Source: UMGS1975 sp959600905 (GTDB lineage Bacteria > Bacillota > Clostridia > Christensenellales > QAND01). Taken from it: DNA of 64,000 nt. Of the stretch, positions 52,056 through 60,857 are shown piece by piece. The notes beneath the pieces were generated by a model that was not told where the DNA came from, made no database searches, and saw only the letters and a program-made list of their open reading frames with translations. The number at the start of each line of letters is the position of its first letter. Position 1 is the stretch's first letter. Made by a program: the position numbers and the translations under genes. The stretch spans positions 124,001-188,000 of the forward strand of contig CAUGNO010000003.1 in assembly GCA_959600905.1 (NCBI GenBank). Reading direction: 5' to 3'.

Positions 52056-52721
52056 TTATATTTCCGGCAGCCCGTGTTTTACATATTGTTCATACAGATC
52101 CTGCGCTTCATGCGCCGCTGTATGCGGGTCTTCCAAATTGGAAAAATACCGTTTGAGAATGGTATCAAACATCGTAAGGTACGCCTCTATATTATGCGCA
52201 ATACTTTCATGATCCTTTCCTTCTTTTGTCGAGGGTGTCGACAGCTTCCGGGACAGCTTGCCCGGCTCCATATGGTACTCTATGGGCTTTTGCTGTACCG
52301 CAGCAGCGTGCTCATTTTCCAGCCGCGCCCAAAGCCTGGCAAATTCCTCTAAATCGTCCATCAACTGTTGGCTTTGCGTTCTCACCATCACCCTCAATTC
52401 ACCCACAGCGTCCTGTGGCTCTCGGTATAGTTCAACGCAATATCGAATCACAGGGCGGTATTTATATTGCAGCGGGCTTTTGATGGAAATCATCGTCTGC
52501 GAAGGCTGCGCCTGTAGCTGAAAACCGCTATGCCGCTGTATCGATTGCTCTAAATATTGAAATATATCCTGATACCGCATTTCCGGCGTAACCATCTGCA
52601 ATTTTTCCGCCAAAATCTGATTGATTAGATTGGATCGGCTGGTATGCATGGCATAGGCCAGCTCATCGATCCGACGGATAACATCATCCATCAATACCAG
52701 GCTGTATACACTACGGTTCAT
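52056..52721 (-). CDS. Ribbon-helix-helix protein upstream of clpB
   Basis: 221-residue protein. Residues about 4-45 fit a CopG/MetJ ribbon-helix-helix: SVYSLVLMDDVIRRIDELAYAMHTSRSNLINQ in pieces. The remaining 175 residues, with two long helices and LRVMVRTQSQQLMDDLEEF, are of unknown type. The promoter carries a palindrome overlapping the -10, so autoregulation and control of clpB are likely. HrcA/CtsR boxes were not seen. The start at 52721 follows AGAGGAG. Confidence 0.75.
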   Translation of the reverse strand: MNRSVYSLVLMDDVIRRIDELAYAMHTSRSNLINQILAEKLQMVTPEMRYQDIFQYLEQSIQRHSGFQLQAQPSQTMISIKSPLQYKYRPVIRYCVELYREPQDAVGELRVMVRTQSQQLMDDLEEFARLWARLENEHAAAVQQKPIEYHMEPGKLSRKLSTPSTKEGKDHESIAHNIEAYLTMFDTILKRYFSNLEDPHTAAHEAQDLYEQYVKHGLPEI

Positions 52722-52741
52722 ATCTTTCTCTCCTCTTTATT

Positions 52742-52773
52742 GAATATTATATTCTTATTATTTAATTTGTCAA
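52742..52773 (-). promoter_or_regulatory. Promoter and palindrome of the RHH-clpB operon
   Basis: Minus strand TTGACA (52768-52773) and TATAAT (52746-52751), 16-base spacer. The palindrome GAATAT-T-ATATTC at 52742-52754 overlaps the -10, a plausible operator for the RHH protein. Confidence 0.75.
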
Positions 52774-52805
52774 CAATATTATATAATTTTATTTTCAAAT
52801 TTTAT

Positions 52806-52833
52806 ATAAAAAAAGAGGGGATAACCCCTCTTT
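52806..52833 (-). terminator. liv operon terminator
   Basis: AAAGAGGGG/CCCCTCTTT with ATAA loop; T run on the minus strand. Seven bases past the livF stop. Confidence 0.9.
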
Positions 52834-52839
52834 GCTTTT

Positions 52840-53550
52840 TTAGCCGCCCAAATAGGCTTTGCGTACTTGTTCGTTGTTTGAAAGCTCTTTGGCGTCGCCG
52901 CTCATTACAACCTGCCCTGTTTCCAACACGTAGGCACGGTTTGCGATATTCAGCGCCATCTTTGCATTCTGCTCTACCAACAATACCGTAACCCCGGTTT
53001 TATTTACATCTTGAATAATGCTGAAAATTTCCTGTACCAAGATTGGAGACAACCCCATAGAAGGCTCATCGAGCAGCAGCATTTTTGGTTTGCTCATCAA
53101 CGCTCTGCCAATGGCCAGCATCTGCTGCTCTCCGCCAGACAGCGTACCAGCCGCCTGCTTTCTGCGCTCCTTTAGGCGCGGCAGCCGCTCAAAAATACGC
53201 TCGTATTCCTCGTTTAGGTTTTCCTTGCCGTTGCGGATATATGCGCCCATTTCCAGGTTTTCCATCACCGTCATATTGGCAAACACACGACGGCCCTCCG
53301 GCACCTGGGCCAAACCTAGCTTTGGGATCTTATACGCATCTGTATGCGTAATTTCCTTTCCACAAAAGTGGATAGAGCCGCTTTTAGGCTTTAGTAATCC
53401 GGAAACCGCATGCAATGTCGTGGTTTTCCCCGCGCCGTTCGCTCCGATCAGCGTAATGATCTCCCCTTCATTGACTTCAAAGGAAATATTCTTAATCGCG
53501 TGAATGGCACCGTAATATACGTTTAGATCCTTGACCTCTAACATTGCCAT
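52840..53550 (-). CDS. livF: Branched-chain amino-acid ABC transporter ATPase LivF
   Basis: 236-residue ATPase. Walker A LIGANGAGKTTTLHA, signature LSGGEQQMLAIGRAL, Walker B PKMLLLDEPSMGL and the LivF-type motif GLAQVPEGRRVFANMTV are all present. It pairs with LivG and the two permeases in the adjacent order. The start MAMLEVKDL at 53550 lies nine bases after GGGAGG, and follows the livG stop by 2 bases. Last gene of the liv operon. Confidence 0.95.
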   Translation of the reverse strand: MAMLEVKDLNVYYGAIHAIKNISFEVNEGEIITLIGANGAGKTTTLHAVSGLLKPKSGSIHFCGKEITHTDAYKIPKLGLAQVPEGRRVFANMTVMENLEMGAYIRNGKENLNEEYERIFERLPRLKERRKQAAGTLSGGEQQMLAIGRALMSKPKMLLLDEPSMGLSPILVQEIFSIIQDVNKTGVTVLLVEQNAKMALNIANRAYVLETGQVVMSGDAKELSNNEQVRKAYLGG

Positions 53551-53552
53551 GC

Positions 53553-54314
53553 TTATTCCCCTCCCAGATAGGCAGCGATGACCTTGGGATTGCTCCGTAT
53601 TTCTTCCGGCAGGCCCTCCGCAATGACTTGACCGTAATCCAGTACATACAACCGTTCGCAAATATTCATTACAAAGCTCATATCATGCTCGATGAGCAAA
53701 ATCGAAATCCCGTACCGAATCTGAAGCACCTGAATCGTCTCCAAAAGCTCACGCGTTTCCGTCGGGTTCATACCCGCGGCCGGCTCATCCAACAACAGCA
53801 GTTTGGGATCGGTTGCCATGGCACGTGCAATCTCCAGTTTACGCTGCTTTCCATACGGCAGGTTTTTGGCGTCTGCGTCGGCAAATTCATCCAGACCTAC
53901 GACCTTTAGCAGCTCGTGTGCCTTTTCGTCGATTTGCTTTTCGGCCTTCCAATAGGATGGCAGTCGAAACATGCCAGCCACCATGGAATATTTCCCCTGC
54001 GGCGTCATGGCAATCTTTACATTGTCCAATACCGAAACATCCTTAAACAGACGGATATTCTGGAAGGTACGCGCAATGCCGTTCTGCGTTACCTGGTAGG
54101 TCTTTTTCCCCACCAAGCTTTCACCCTCCAGTTCAATGGTTCCCTCTGTGGGCACATATACTTCTGTCAAAAGGTTGAATACCGTAGTTTTCCCTGCGCC
54201 GTTAGGGCCGATCAACCCTACGATCTCTCCTTTGTTGACCGTTAAATTTACATCCTGTAAGGCCTGTAAGCCGCCAAAGCGAATACCCAGCCCTTTTGTT
54301 TGCAGCAATGGCAT
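53553..54314 (-). CDS. livG: Branched-chain amino-acid ABC transporter ATPase LivG
   Basis: 253-residue ATPase. Walker A LIGPNGAGKTTVFNL, LivG-type GIARTFQNIRLFKDVSV, LPYGKQRKLEIARA (signature) and Walker B PKLLLLDEPAAGMNP. The start is ATG 54314, three bases after livM. Confidence 0.95.
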   Translation of the reverse strand: MPLLQTKGLGIRFGGLQALQDVNLTVNKGEIVGLIGPNGAGKTTVFNLLTEVYVPTEGTIELEGESLVGKKTYQVTQNGIARTFQNIRLFKDVSVLDNVKIAMTPQGKYSMVAGMFRLPSYWKAEKQIDEKAHELLKVVGLDEFADADAKNLPYGKQRKLEIARAMATDPKLLLLDEPAAGMNPTETRELLETIQVLQIRYGISILLIEHDMSFVMNICERLYVLDYGQVIAEGLPEEIRSNPKVIAAYLGGE

Positions 54315-54317
54315 CGC

Positions 54318-55322
54318 TTACACCTCCTCTTTGGCGGGCTGTGCTTCCGTCTTTTCCCCGCCGCCTTTTCCTTTGCGCCTGATGCGGTCTATCACACGTG
54401 TCAGCGAAAATTCATACCGGCCCAGCAGCCCATTGGGCTTAAAGAGCATCATGACGATCAAAACAACGGAATAGAGAAGCATGCGGTAATCGGAAAACCC
54501 GCGCAGCGCTTCCGGCAATATCGTCAATACAATGGCCGCCAAAATGGAGCCCGTCGTAGAGCCCATGCCTCCCAATACGACCATCACCAAAAACTCGATG
54601 GAATAGTTGAAATCAAACTTGGTAGGATTGATTACGCCGATATGATGTGCATACAGCCCGCCTGCCACGCCTGCAATGGCCGCCGCCAGCACAAACGCCA
54701 TCATCTTGTAGTATGTGGTATTGATCCCGGAAGCCTCTGCCGCGATCTCATCCTCGCGGATTGCAATGACCGCTCTGCCATGGCGGGATTTAACAAACGT
54801 CGTCACGATAAAGATCGTAATGACCGCCGCAAAAAATACCCATGCAAACGTTGTTAGGTTCGGAATGCCGCGCATGCCCAGCGCACCGCCGGTAATATCA
54901 AGATTCAAGAAGATAACGCGAATGATCTCCCCAAAGCCCAGCGTAATGATCGCCAGGTAATCTCCGCGTAGATGCAACGCCGGAATGCCGATGACAATGC
55001 CCACCACAGCGGACACCACCCCTGCAATCAACAGCGCCAGCGGAAAGGAAACCGCCGCCGGCAGATCCACCGTTGTCGTAAAAATCGCTGCGGAAAATGC
55101 ACCTACCGACATGAAGCCCGCATGGCCCAGCACCAACTGTCCCAGATATCCCGTGGTTAGATTTAAGCTTACCGCCATGATGATATTGATAAACATCATG
55201 GTCAAGATTCCGGAATAGTATCTATCAATAACGCCAGCGCTCATTAGCAGGGACAAAACCACATACAGCGCCACGACCAAAACCGCATTTCGGAGATAGG
55301 CAAACATCGTTTTCTTTTTCAT
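54318..55322 (-). CDS. livM: Branched-chain amino-acid ABC transporter permease LivM
   Basis: 334-residue permease with about nine membrane segments; VMVVLGGMGSTTGSILAA is the family motif. It starts MKKKTMFAYLRNAVL at 55322, 13 bases after livH. The C terminus is basic and Glu-rich. It forms the membrane channel with LivH. Confidence 0.94.
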   Translation of the reverse strand: MKKKTMFAYLRNAVLVVALYVVLSLLMSAGVIDRYYSGILTMMFINIIMAVSLNLTTGYLGQLVLGHAGFMSVGAFSAAIFTTTVDLPAAVSFPLALLIAGVVSAVVGIVIGIPALHLRGDYLAIITLGFGEIIRVIFLNLDITGGALGMRGIPNLTTFAWVFFAAVITIFIVTTFVKSRHGRAVIAIREDEIAAEASGINTTYYKMMAFVLAAAIAGVAGGLYAHHIGVINPTKFDFNYSIEFLVMVVLGGMGSTTGSILAAIVLTILPEALRGFSDYRMLLYSVVLIVMMLFKPNGLLGRYEFSLTRVIDRIRRKGKGGGEKTEAQPAKEEV

Positions 55323-55335
55323 CGTCTCCCCCTCC

Positions 55336-56226
55336 TCATACTTTCTCCGTCGTATGCTTACCCATAATGCCAGACGGCTTTACAAGCAATACAACGATCA
55401 AAATACCAAATACCACAGCATCCGCCAGCTGGGTGGAAATATATCCCTTGGTCAAACTTTCTGCAATGCCCATGATATAGCCGCCCAGCATAGCGCCAGG
55501 AATGTTTCCTATACCGCCTAGCACTGCGGCAACAAACGCTTTTAAGCCCAGCATAGATCCGATAAACGGCGTAATCATCGGATAAGAAGCACCATACAGC
55601 ACCGCGCCCACCGCGGCAAGCGCAGCGCCGAGGCCGAATGTAAAGGCAACCGTTCCATTGGTATTGATTCCCATCAGCTTGGCGGCTCCTGCGTCTTCGG
55701 AAACCGCCCGCATGGCTTTGCCCATCTTTGTCTTATTGACCAAAAGCTGCAGCCCAATCATCAATACCACAGAAGCAATGATTGTTACAATGGTCACCAT
55801 TGAAATCTGCATGCTCCCAACAGAAATCGGCGGCGCATCAATGATGGCGGGGAAAGCCTTGCCCGAAGACCCAAAAATCAGCTGTGCCAGGTTTTGCAAA
55901 AAGATGCTGACGCCGATGGCTGTAATGAGAAGCGAAATGCGCGCTACATTGCGGTTCAAAAGCCTGCGGTATGCGATGCGTTCCATCAAGAGCGCAATCA
56001 CGACGCAGGCCACAATGGAGCCAAGCACTGCCACCACCAGAGGCATGCCACCCATCACCAAGACCACATAGGCCGCATAGCCGCCTACCATGATCAAATC
56101 GCCGTGGGCAAAGTTAATCAACTGGACAATCCCGTATACCATGCTGTATCCCAGTGCCACCAGCGCATAGATACTGCCAACGTGAAGTCCGTTGATGATC
56201 TGTGATAAAAAGTCCAACCTCGTCAC
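55336..56226 (-). CDS. livH: Branched-chain amino-acid ABC transporter permease LivH
   Basis: 296-residue permease with about eight segments. Family signs: IINGLHVGSIYALVALGYSMVYGIVQLINFAHGD (in pieces) at the N terminus and AFVAAVLGGIGNIPGAMLGG near 230. The start is ATG 56226. The intergenic hairpin separates it from livK. Confidence 0.95.
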   Translation of the reverse strand: MTRLDFLSQIINGLHVGSIYALVALGYSMVYGIVQLINFAHGDLIMVGGYAAYVVLVMGGMPLVVAVLGSIVACVVIALLMERIAYRRLLNRNVARISLLITAIGVSIFLQNLAQLIFGSSGKAFPAIIDAPPISVGSMQISMVTIVTIIASVVLMIGLQLLVNKTKMGKAMRAVSEDAGAAKLMGINTNGTVAFTFGLGAALAAVGAVLYGASYPMITPFIGSMLGLKAFVAAVLGGIGNIPGAMLGGYIMGIAESLTKGYISTQLADAVVFGILIVVLLVKPSGIMGKHTTEKV

Positions 56227-56333
56227 ACCTTACCTTATAAAATTAGCTGGCCCTACATCGCAAGGTTTTCTTTGGGATGCAAAAAGCCTTCCGATGCAGC
56301 GCCTGCCGTCAACTTGTCCATAAAACACGAATC

Positions 56334-56359
56334 CGAGAGAGGGCCTGGGCCCCCTCTCG
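56334..56359 (-). promoter_or_regulatory. Intercistronic hairpin between livK and livH
   Basis: CGAGAGAGGGCC/GGCCCCCTCTCG, 11 of 12 pairs, two-base loop, no T run. Such hairpins stabilise the upstream message, so the binding protein can outnumber the membrane parts. Confidence 0.65.
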
Positions 56360-56389
56360 TCTGCGCGTTTGTTTCGTTTTTCCTAAAGC

Positions 56390-57550
56390 TTATTCGCTCT
56401 TTTCGTAGCTTTCCACATATTCGATGGTGCCATTGGTCAGCTTGTTGATCATTACGCCCTTGATGGGGTTGCGTTCCTCATCAAAGATGATATGGCCGGT
56501 CACACCATCGAATTGGATATTCTTCATGGCCTCTACCACAGCAGCTTTGTCCGTGCTGCCTGCTTCCTCAATGGCCTGCACCAGCAAGTAAGCCGCATCG
56601 TAGCCCTGCGCAGAGAATCCCTTCGGCGCTTCGCCGTATTTGTCCGTATATTTCTGAATAAACTCCTGTACTTTTGCATCCTGGCTCTGCAAAGAGAACC
56701 CACAGCAGTACATCGCGCCTTCCAAAACGCTCTTATCCTCTACCTTATCCAGCACGCCGTCCCAGCCGTCAGCACCCAGCAGCTGTGCGGAAATGCCGGC
56801 GGATTTTGCCTGCTGCACAATCAGCGCCACATCTTCATAATAGACCGGGATAAACAATACATCCGGATTCTGGCCGGCAATTTTGGTCAGCTGGCTCTTA
56901 AAGTCCACATCGCCCTTGGCATAGCTTTCCTTGGCAACGATTTGCAGCCCAAGCTTATCCGCCGTAGAAACGAATGCATCCGTCAGCCCCACAGAGTAAT
57001 CGTCCGAAGCGTTGTACAAAATGGCTGCCGTCTTAGCACCCAGCTTTTTATAAGCATAATCCGCCATCGTCTCACCCTGATACGGGTCGATAAAGCAGAC
57101 ACGGAACACATTTTCTCCCGCCTTGGTGATGTCCGCTGCCGTACCGGTCGCCGAAATCATCGGGATGCCATCCTTCGCAGCCTGCTGTGCTACCGCAATC
57201 GATGGGTTGCTTGTCACATCGCCGATCAAAGCGTCAATCTGATCGCTCTGGATCAGCTTGTTGTATGCGTTAACAGCTTCTGTCGCATCGCCTTTTTCAT
57301 CATATACGATGTACTCGATCTGCTTGCCCAACACACCGCCGGCTGCATTGATTTCATCAATGGCCATTTTAATCCCGTTATCCGTTGCGATCCCGTAAAT
57401 GGATAGGTTGCCGGTCAAAGGCGCCAGGCCGCCAATCTTGACGGTATCAGCATTGGATGTTTGCCCCTCCGTGCCGCCGCCACCGCAGCCAACCAAGCTG
57501 GCAAGGCTCAGCATACATACCAAAGCCAGTGCCGTAATGCGTTTTTTCAT
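56390..57550 (-). CDS. livK: Branched-chain amino-acid binding lipoprotein (LivK/J type)
   Basis: 386-residue extracytoplasmic binding protein. A lipoprotein signal (LVGCGGGG, Cys about residue 22) anchors it. The mature part is a type I periplasmic-binding fold: VKIGGLAPLTGNLSIYG, AQQAAKDGIPMISATGTAADIT and ILYNASDDYSVGL; the hinge and ligand Ser/Thr residues (SATGTA) are kept. First gene of the liv operon; start after GGAGGAG. The exact ligand spectrum is inferred from the family. Confidence 0.95.
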   Translation of the reverse strand: MKKRITALALVCMLSLASLVGCGGGGTEGQTSNADTVKIGGLAPLTGNLSIYGIATDNGIKMAIDEINAAGGVLGKQIEYIVYDEKGDATEAVNAYNKLIQSDQIDALIGDVTSNPSIAVAQQAAKDGIPMISATGTAADITKAGENVFRVCFIDPYQGETMADYAYKKLGAKTAAILYNASDDYSVGLTDAFVSTADKLGLQIVAKESYAKGDVDFKSQLTKIAGQNPDVLFIPVYYEDVALIVQQAKSAGISAQLLGADGWDGVLDKVEDKSVLEGAMYCCGFSLQSQDAKVQEFIQKYTDKYGEAPKGFSAQGYDAAYLLVQAIEEAGSTDKAAVVEAMKNIQFDGVTGHIIFDEERNPIKGVMINKLTNGTIEYVESYEKSE

Positions 57551-57859
57551 CGTACTCTCCTCCTGTACTCTATGAATATTGAAAATCCCGGCGGGCCGGG
57601 CCTTTCATTTCCTGGTGCATCGTGCATAATTATTCTTTCTGTTTATTACAATTATGCACCATAATTATGCCTTATTTTTTGGAATTTGGGTATTATAATA
57701 CTGCATTGCTATCCAGTTTTCAAGACTTTCTTGCCGTGATTTTAGATATTGTACAAATATTGGCAGCCATGGCTTGCTCTTTGTGGCCGAGCGCGTTTAT
57801 ACACCCTCTTTTACAAAATTTCATTATTCATTTTATTATGCAGTTCTCGTAGTTTGACA
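57551..57859. other. Regulatory intergenic region upstream of livK
   Basis: About 300 bases without a supported gene. Near 57583-57600 a GC-rich hairpin lies in the livK leader. Farther out are the inverted repeats listed separately. The half nearest the Fur gene is AT-rich. Confidence 0.55.
57622..57670. promoter_or_regulatory. Cluster of GCATAATTAT half-sites upstream of livK
   Basis: A 10-bp inverted repeat GTGCATAATT/AATTATGCAC (57622-57631 and 57650-57659) with a third site, palindromic CATAATTATG, at 57660-57669. On the minus strand a weak TTGTAA/TATGCA pair with 17-base spacing overlaps them. Candidate operator of the liv operon. Confidence 0.5.
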
Positions 57860-57917
57860 CTATAGCTCCTTTTTTGTATACTCAAATATGAAACTGAATT
57901 TCAATTTCATATTTGAG
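57854..57917 (+). promoter_or_regulatory. Promoter and Zur-type operator of the zinc operon
   Basis: TTGACA (57854-57859) and TATACT (57877-57882), 17-base spacer. A perfect 13-bp inverted repeat CTCAAATATGAAA/TTTCATATTTGAG (57881-57893 and 57905-57917) starts at the -10 edge and covers the transcription start region and ribosome-site side. Likely bound by the Fur-family product. Confidence 0.75.
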
Positions 57918-57926
57918 GTGAAAACC

Positions 57927-58361
57927 ATGTCCTCTTCTTCCGGCTATCATACCCGCCAGCGGGATCAAATTTTGCAATATCTGATCGCCCATCAGCATGC
58001 CCATGTAACAGCCGACCAAATTGCCACACATCTACGAGGCCGCCAGTTTTCCATTGGCAAGGCCACGATCTACCGCTATTTGGATAAGCTCGTTACCCAG
58101 GGCCGTGTGCGCAAATTTTATTTGGAGGAAGGCGCCAGCGCATGCTATCAGTATATCGATGAATCCGGCTGCTGTCAGGAGCATTTCCATCTAAAATGTG
58201 TGGATTGCGGCGCTTTGATTCATCTTCGCTGCGATACCCTCTCCCAAATCCATGATCACATCCGCCGGGAGCATGGATTTATCATCGACCCCTCCCGCAC
58301 CGTATTTTATGGCCAATGTGCCGCCTGCCGGGAAAAACAGGGCGGGCAATGCCATGGTTAA
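57927..58361 (+). CDS. Fur-family regulator, likely Zur
   Basis: 144-residue metal-dependent repressor. Winged-helix part GYHTRQRDQILQYLIAHQH, HVTADQIATHLRGRQFSIGKATIYRYLDKLV (in pieces). Structural zinc Cys pairs are CVDCGAL and CAACREK. HFHLKC and HDHIRREHGF carry the regulatory-site His residues. It overlaps the znuA start by 8 bases, so it is the first gene of a zinc uptake operon and probably senses zinc rather than iron. The start follows GAGGTG. Confidence 0.9.
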   Translation: MSSSSGYHTRQRDQILQYLIAHQHAHVTADQIATHLRGRQFSIGKATIYRYLDKLVTQGRVRKFYLEEGASACYQYIDESGCCQEHFHLKCVDCGALIHLRCDTLSQIHDHIRREHGFIIDPSRTVFYGQCAACREKQGGQCHG

Positions 58362-59295
58362 AAAAGCGTTCTCCTTCCTGCTGGCTCTCTGTCTAATGCT
58401 CGGCATTGCCGGCTGCTCTGCCTCGACGCCCGCGCCTACGGCCCAGGAAGAAAAGATCCGGATCGTTGCCACCCTATTCCCTCAGTATGATTTTGCCAAA
58501 GCCATTGCAGGCGATAAGGCTGAGGTTACACTGCTTTTGCCGCCAGGGATGGAAAGCCACGCCTATGAGCCAACGCCGCAAGACGTGCTATCCATCCATC
58601 AAGCCGATTTATTTTTGTATACCGGCCCGGAAATGGAAGCTTGGGCGCAGAGCATTGTAGAGAGTCTGCCGGCAGATGGGCCGCTTGTCGTCAACGTTTC
58701 CCAGGGCATAGCCTTGACCTCCGTAGAAGAAGAGCACGGACATTCCCATGATGATGGCCATCACCATACCTATGATCCACATATTTGGACAGACCCCCTG
58801 CAAGCCAAGCAAATCGTTCAGAATATTTGCAGCGCGCTCAGCAACCTTGATGCGCAAAACGCGGATCTCTATCAGCAAAATACACAGTTATACTTAGCCC
58901 AGCTCGATGCGCTGGACGAAGCCTTTCGCAATGTTGTTGCACAAGGGCGCCGCACAGAAATGATTTTTGGGTCTCCTTTTTCCTTATATTATTTTACCCA
59001 GCGTTATGGTTTGTCCTATGAGGCTGCCTTTGACAGCTGTACGGGGGAATCCGAGCCCAGCGTAGCGACCTTGGTACACTTGATTGAACACATCAAACAG
59101 GCGCAGATCCCCGTTGTCTATATCACGGAGCTCAGCGATCCCAAGATCGCACAATCCATTTCCGAGGAAACCGGCGCCGAGATCCTGCTTTTCCATGCTT
59201 GCCATAACGTTTCTAAGGAGGATTTTCAAAACGGTGTTTCCTACTTATCCTTGATGTGGCAAAATGTAGAGCACCTAAAGAAAGGGTTACAATGA
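58354..59295 (+). CDS. znuA: Zinc ABC transporter binding lipoprotein ZnuA/AdcA type
   Basis: 313-residue metal-binding lipoprotein. Signal with GIAGCSAS lipobox. Cluster A-1 fold: VATLFPQYDFAKAIAGD, SHAYEPTPQDV (first metal His in ESHAYEP). A His-rich loop HGHSHDDGHHH is typical of zinc carriers, followed by DPHIWTDPLQAKQ (second His). The ATG at 58354 overlaps the Fur-family stop. Operon partner of znuC and znuB. Confidence 0.94.
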   Translation: MVKKAFSFLLALCLMLGIAGCSASTPAPTAQEEKIRIVATLFPQYDFAKAIAGDKAEVTLLLPPGMESHAYEPTPQDVLSIHQADLFLYTGPEMEAWAQSIVESLPADGPLVVNVSQGIALTSVEEEHGHSHDDGHHHTYDPHIWTDPLQAKQIVQNICSALSNLDAQNADLYQQNTQLYLAQLDALDEAFRNVVAQGRRTEMIFGSPFSLYYFTQRYGLSYEAAFDSCTGESEPSVATLVHLIEHIKQAQIPVVYITELSDPKIAQSISEETGAEILLFHACHNVSKEDFQNGVSYLSLMWQNVEHLKKGLQ

Positions 59296-60002
59296 ATCGC
59301 TTAATCCAATGCAAAAACTTCACCCTTCAGTATGATCGGCACATCGCCGTACAAAATGTAAGCTTTTCTGTAGAGCCCGGTGATTTTCTCTGCATTATCG
59401 GGGAAAATGGTTCAGGCAAAAGCACTTTGCTTAAAGGGCTTTTGGGGCTTCTGCCGCCGCATGACGGCCAAGTAAGCTATGCCCCTACCCTCTCTCGTAC
59501 TGCCATCGGTTATGTACCGCAGCAATCCACCGTGCAGCGGGATTTCCCCGCCACCGTTTGGGAAATCGTGTTGTCCGGTTGCTTAGCGCGCCGCGGGAAA
59601 CGGCCCTTTTTCTCCGCTGCAGAAAAAAAGCGGGCCCATGCATCCTTGGAACGCCTTGGCATCGCAGATTTGTGCCGTCAAAGCTACCGTGCCCTTTCCG
59701 GCGGCCAGCAGCAACGGGTTTTGCTGGCGCGCGCACTATGCGCCGCGGATCAGCTGTTCTGCTTAGACGAGCCTGCCACCGGGCTAGATCCGAAAGCCGC
59801 TGCTTCTCTGTATCAGCTCTTGCATTCTCTTTGCAGACAGGGTATGGCCATCATCATGGTATCGCATGACCTGGACAGTGCACTTTCCTATGCAAAGCAT
59901 ATTCTTCATATGGATACGCATTCCCTTTTTTACGGCACAGCCGACGCGTACCGGGAAACGGCGCTTTGCCAACGTTTTTTGGGAGGGCCTGCCCATGATT
60001 GA
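59292..60002 (+). CDS. znuC: Zinc ABC transporter ATPase ZnuC type
   Basis: 236-residue ATPase. Walker A IIGENGSGKSTLLKG, GYVPQQSTVQRDFPATVWEIV (Mn/Zn-type segment), signature LSGGQQQRVLLARAL and Walker B QLFCLDEPATGLDP. The start overlaps znuA (ATGA), and its 3' end overlaps znuB by 8 bases, tight coupling. Confidence 0.94.
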   Translation: MNRLIQCKNFTLQYDRHIAVQNVSFSVEPGDFLCIIGENGSGKSTLLKGLLGLLPPHDGQVSYAPTLSRTAIGYVPQQSTVQRDFPATVWEIVLSGCLARRGKRPFFSAAEKKRAHASLERLGIADLCRQSYRALSGGQQQRVLLARALCAADQLFCLDEPATGLDPKAAASLYQLLHSLCRQGMAIIMVSHDLDSALSYAKHILHMDTHSLFYGTADAYRETALCQRFLGGPAHD

Positions 60003-60816
60003 AGTATTGTCTACCCTATTTTCCTATTCCTTTATGATGCGTGCACTGCTTGCCGGTGCTTTGGTGGCCTTATGCGCCGCGCTGCTGGGCGTCAGCCTGG
60101 TACTCAAGCGGTATTCTATGATCGGCGACGGGCTCTCCCATGTTGGCTTCGGCGCTCTTTCCGTGGCCACCGCGTTAAACTTTGCGCCCATGGCCGTTGC
60201 CATGCCCGTCGTACTGTTTTCCGCATTTTTGCTGCTTCGCATCAGCGGCAGCGGCCGCATCAAATCCGATGCCGCCATTGCGCTTATTTCCTCCTCGGCG
60301 TTGGCCATCGGCGTCATCGCTACATCCCTCACCTCCGGTATGGGCTCGGATATCTATAACTATATGTTCGGTAGTGTTCTGGCCATGAGCCGGGCCGATG
60401 TTACATTGTCCATCGTCCTTTCTCTGGTTGTGCTGGTTCTGTTTTTCTGTTTTTATCAAAAGATCTTTGCCGTCACATTTGATGAGACGTTTGCTAAGGC
60501 CATCGGCGTCAAAGCCAATCTATACAACCTTCTCATCGCCGCGCTGACCGCCGTTACCATTGTTGTCGGCATGCGCATTATGGGCACTCTGCTCATTTCC
60601 AGCCTTATCATCTTTCCTGCGCTGAGCTCCATGCGCCTGTTCCAGAGCTTTAAAGGGGTGGTGCTTTGCTCTGCTGTGCTTTCTGTTTCCTGCTTTGTCG
60701 TAGGGCTAATTGCCTCCTTCCTATTTTCCACGCCCACAGGCGCCAGCGTGGTCGTGGTAAACCTAGCTGTTTTCCTTCTCTTTACTCTCATTTCCTTTAT
60801 ACGCCGCCGCGGTTAA
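59995..60816 (+). CDS. znuB: Zinc ABC transporter permease ZnuB type
   Basis: 273-residue membrane protein with about eight segments. Family motifs: GVSLVLKRYSMIGDGLSHVGFGALS, and MRIMGTLLISSLIIFPALSSM late in the sequence. The start at 59995 follows GGGAGGGCC, and it is the last gene of the operon. It forms the membrane channel. Confidence 0.94.
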   Translation: MIEVLSTLFSYSFMMRALLAGALVALCAALLGVSLVLKRYSMIGDGLSHVGFGALSVATALNFAPMAVAMPVVLFSAFLLLRISGSGRIKSDAAIALISSSALAIGVIATSLTSGMGSDIYNYMFGSVLAMSRADVTLSIVLSLVVLVLFFCFYQKIFAVTFDETFAKAIGVKANLYNLLIAALTAVTIVVGMRIMGTLLISSLIIFPALSSMRLFQSFKGVVLCSAVLSVSCFVVGLIASFLFSTPTGASVVVVNLAVFLLFTLISFIRRRG

Positions 60817-60848
60817 AAAAAGGCCCTGCCTTCCGGCAGGGCCTCTTT
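60815..60848. terminator. Bidirectional terminator
   Basis: GGCCCTGCC/GGCAGGGCC, TTCC loop, A run before and T-rich tail after. Between convergent znuB and amidase genes. Confidence 0.9.
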
Positions 60849-60857
60849 ATTGTATCG

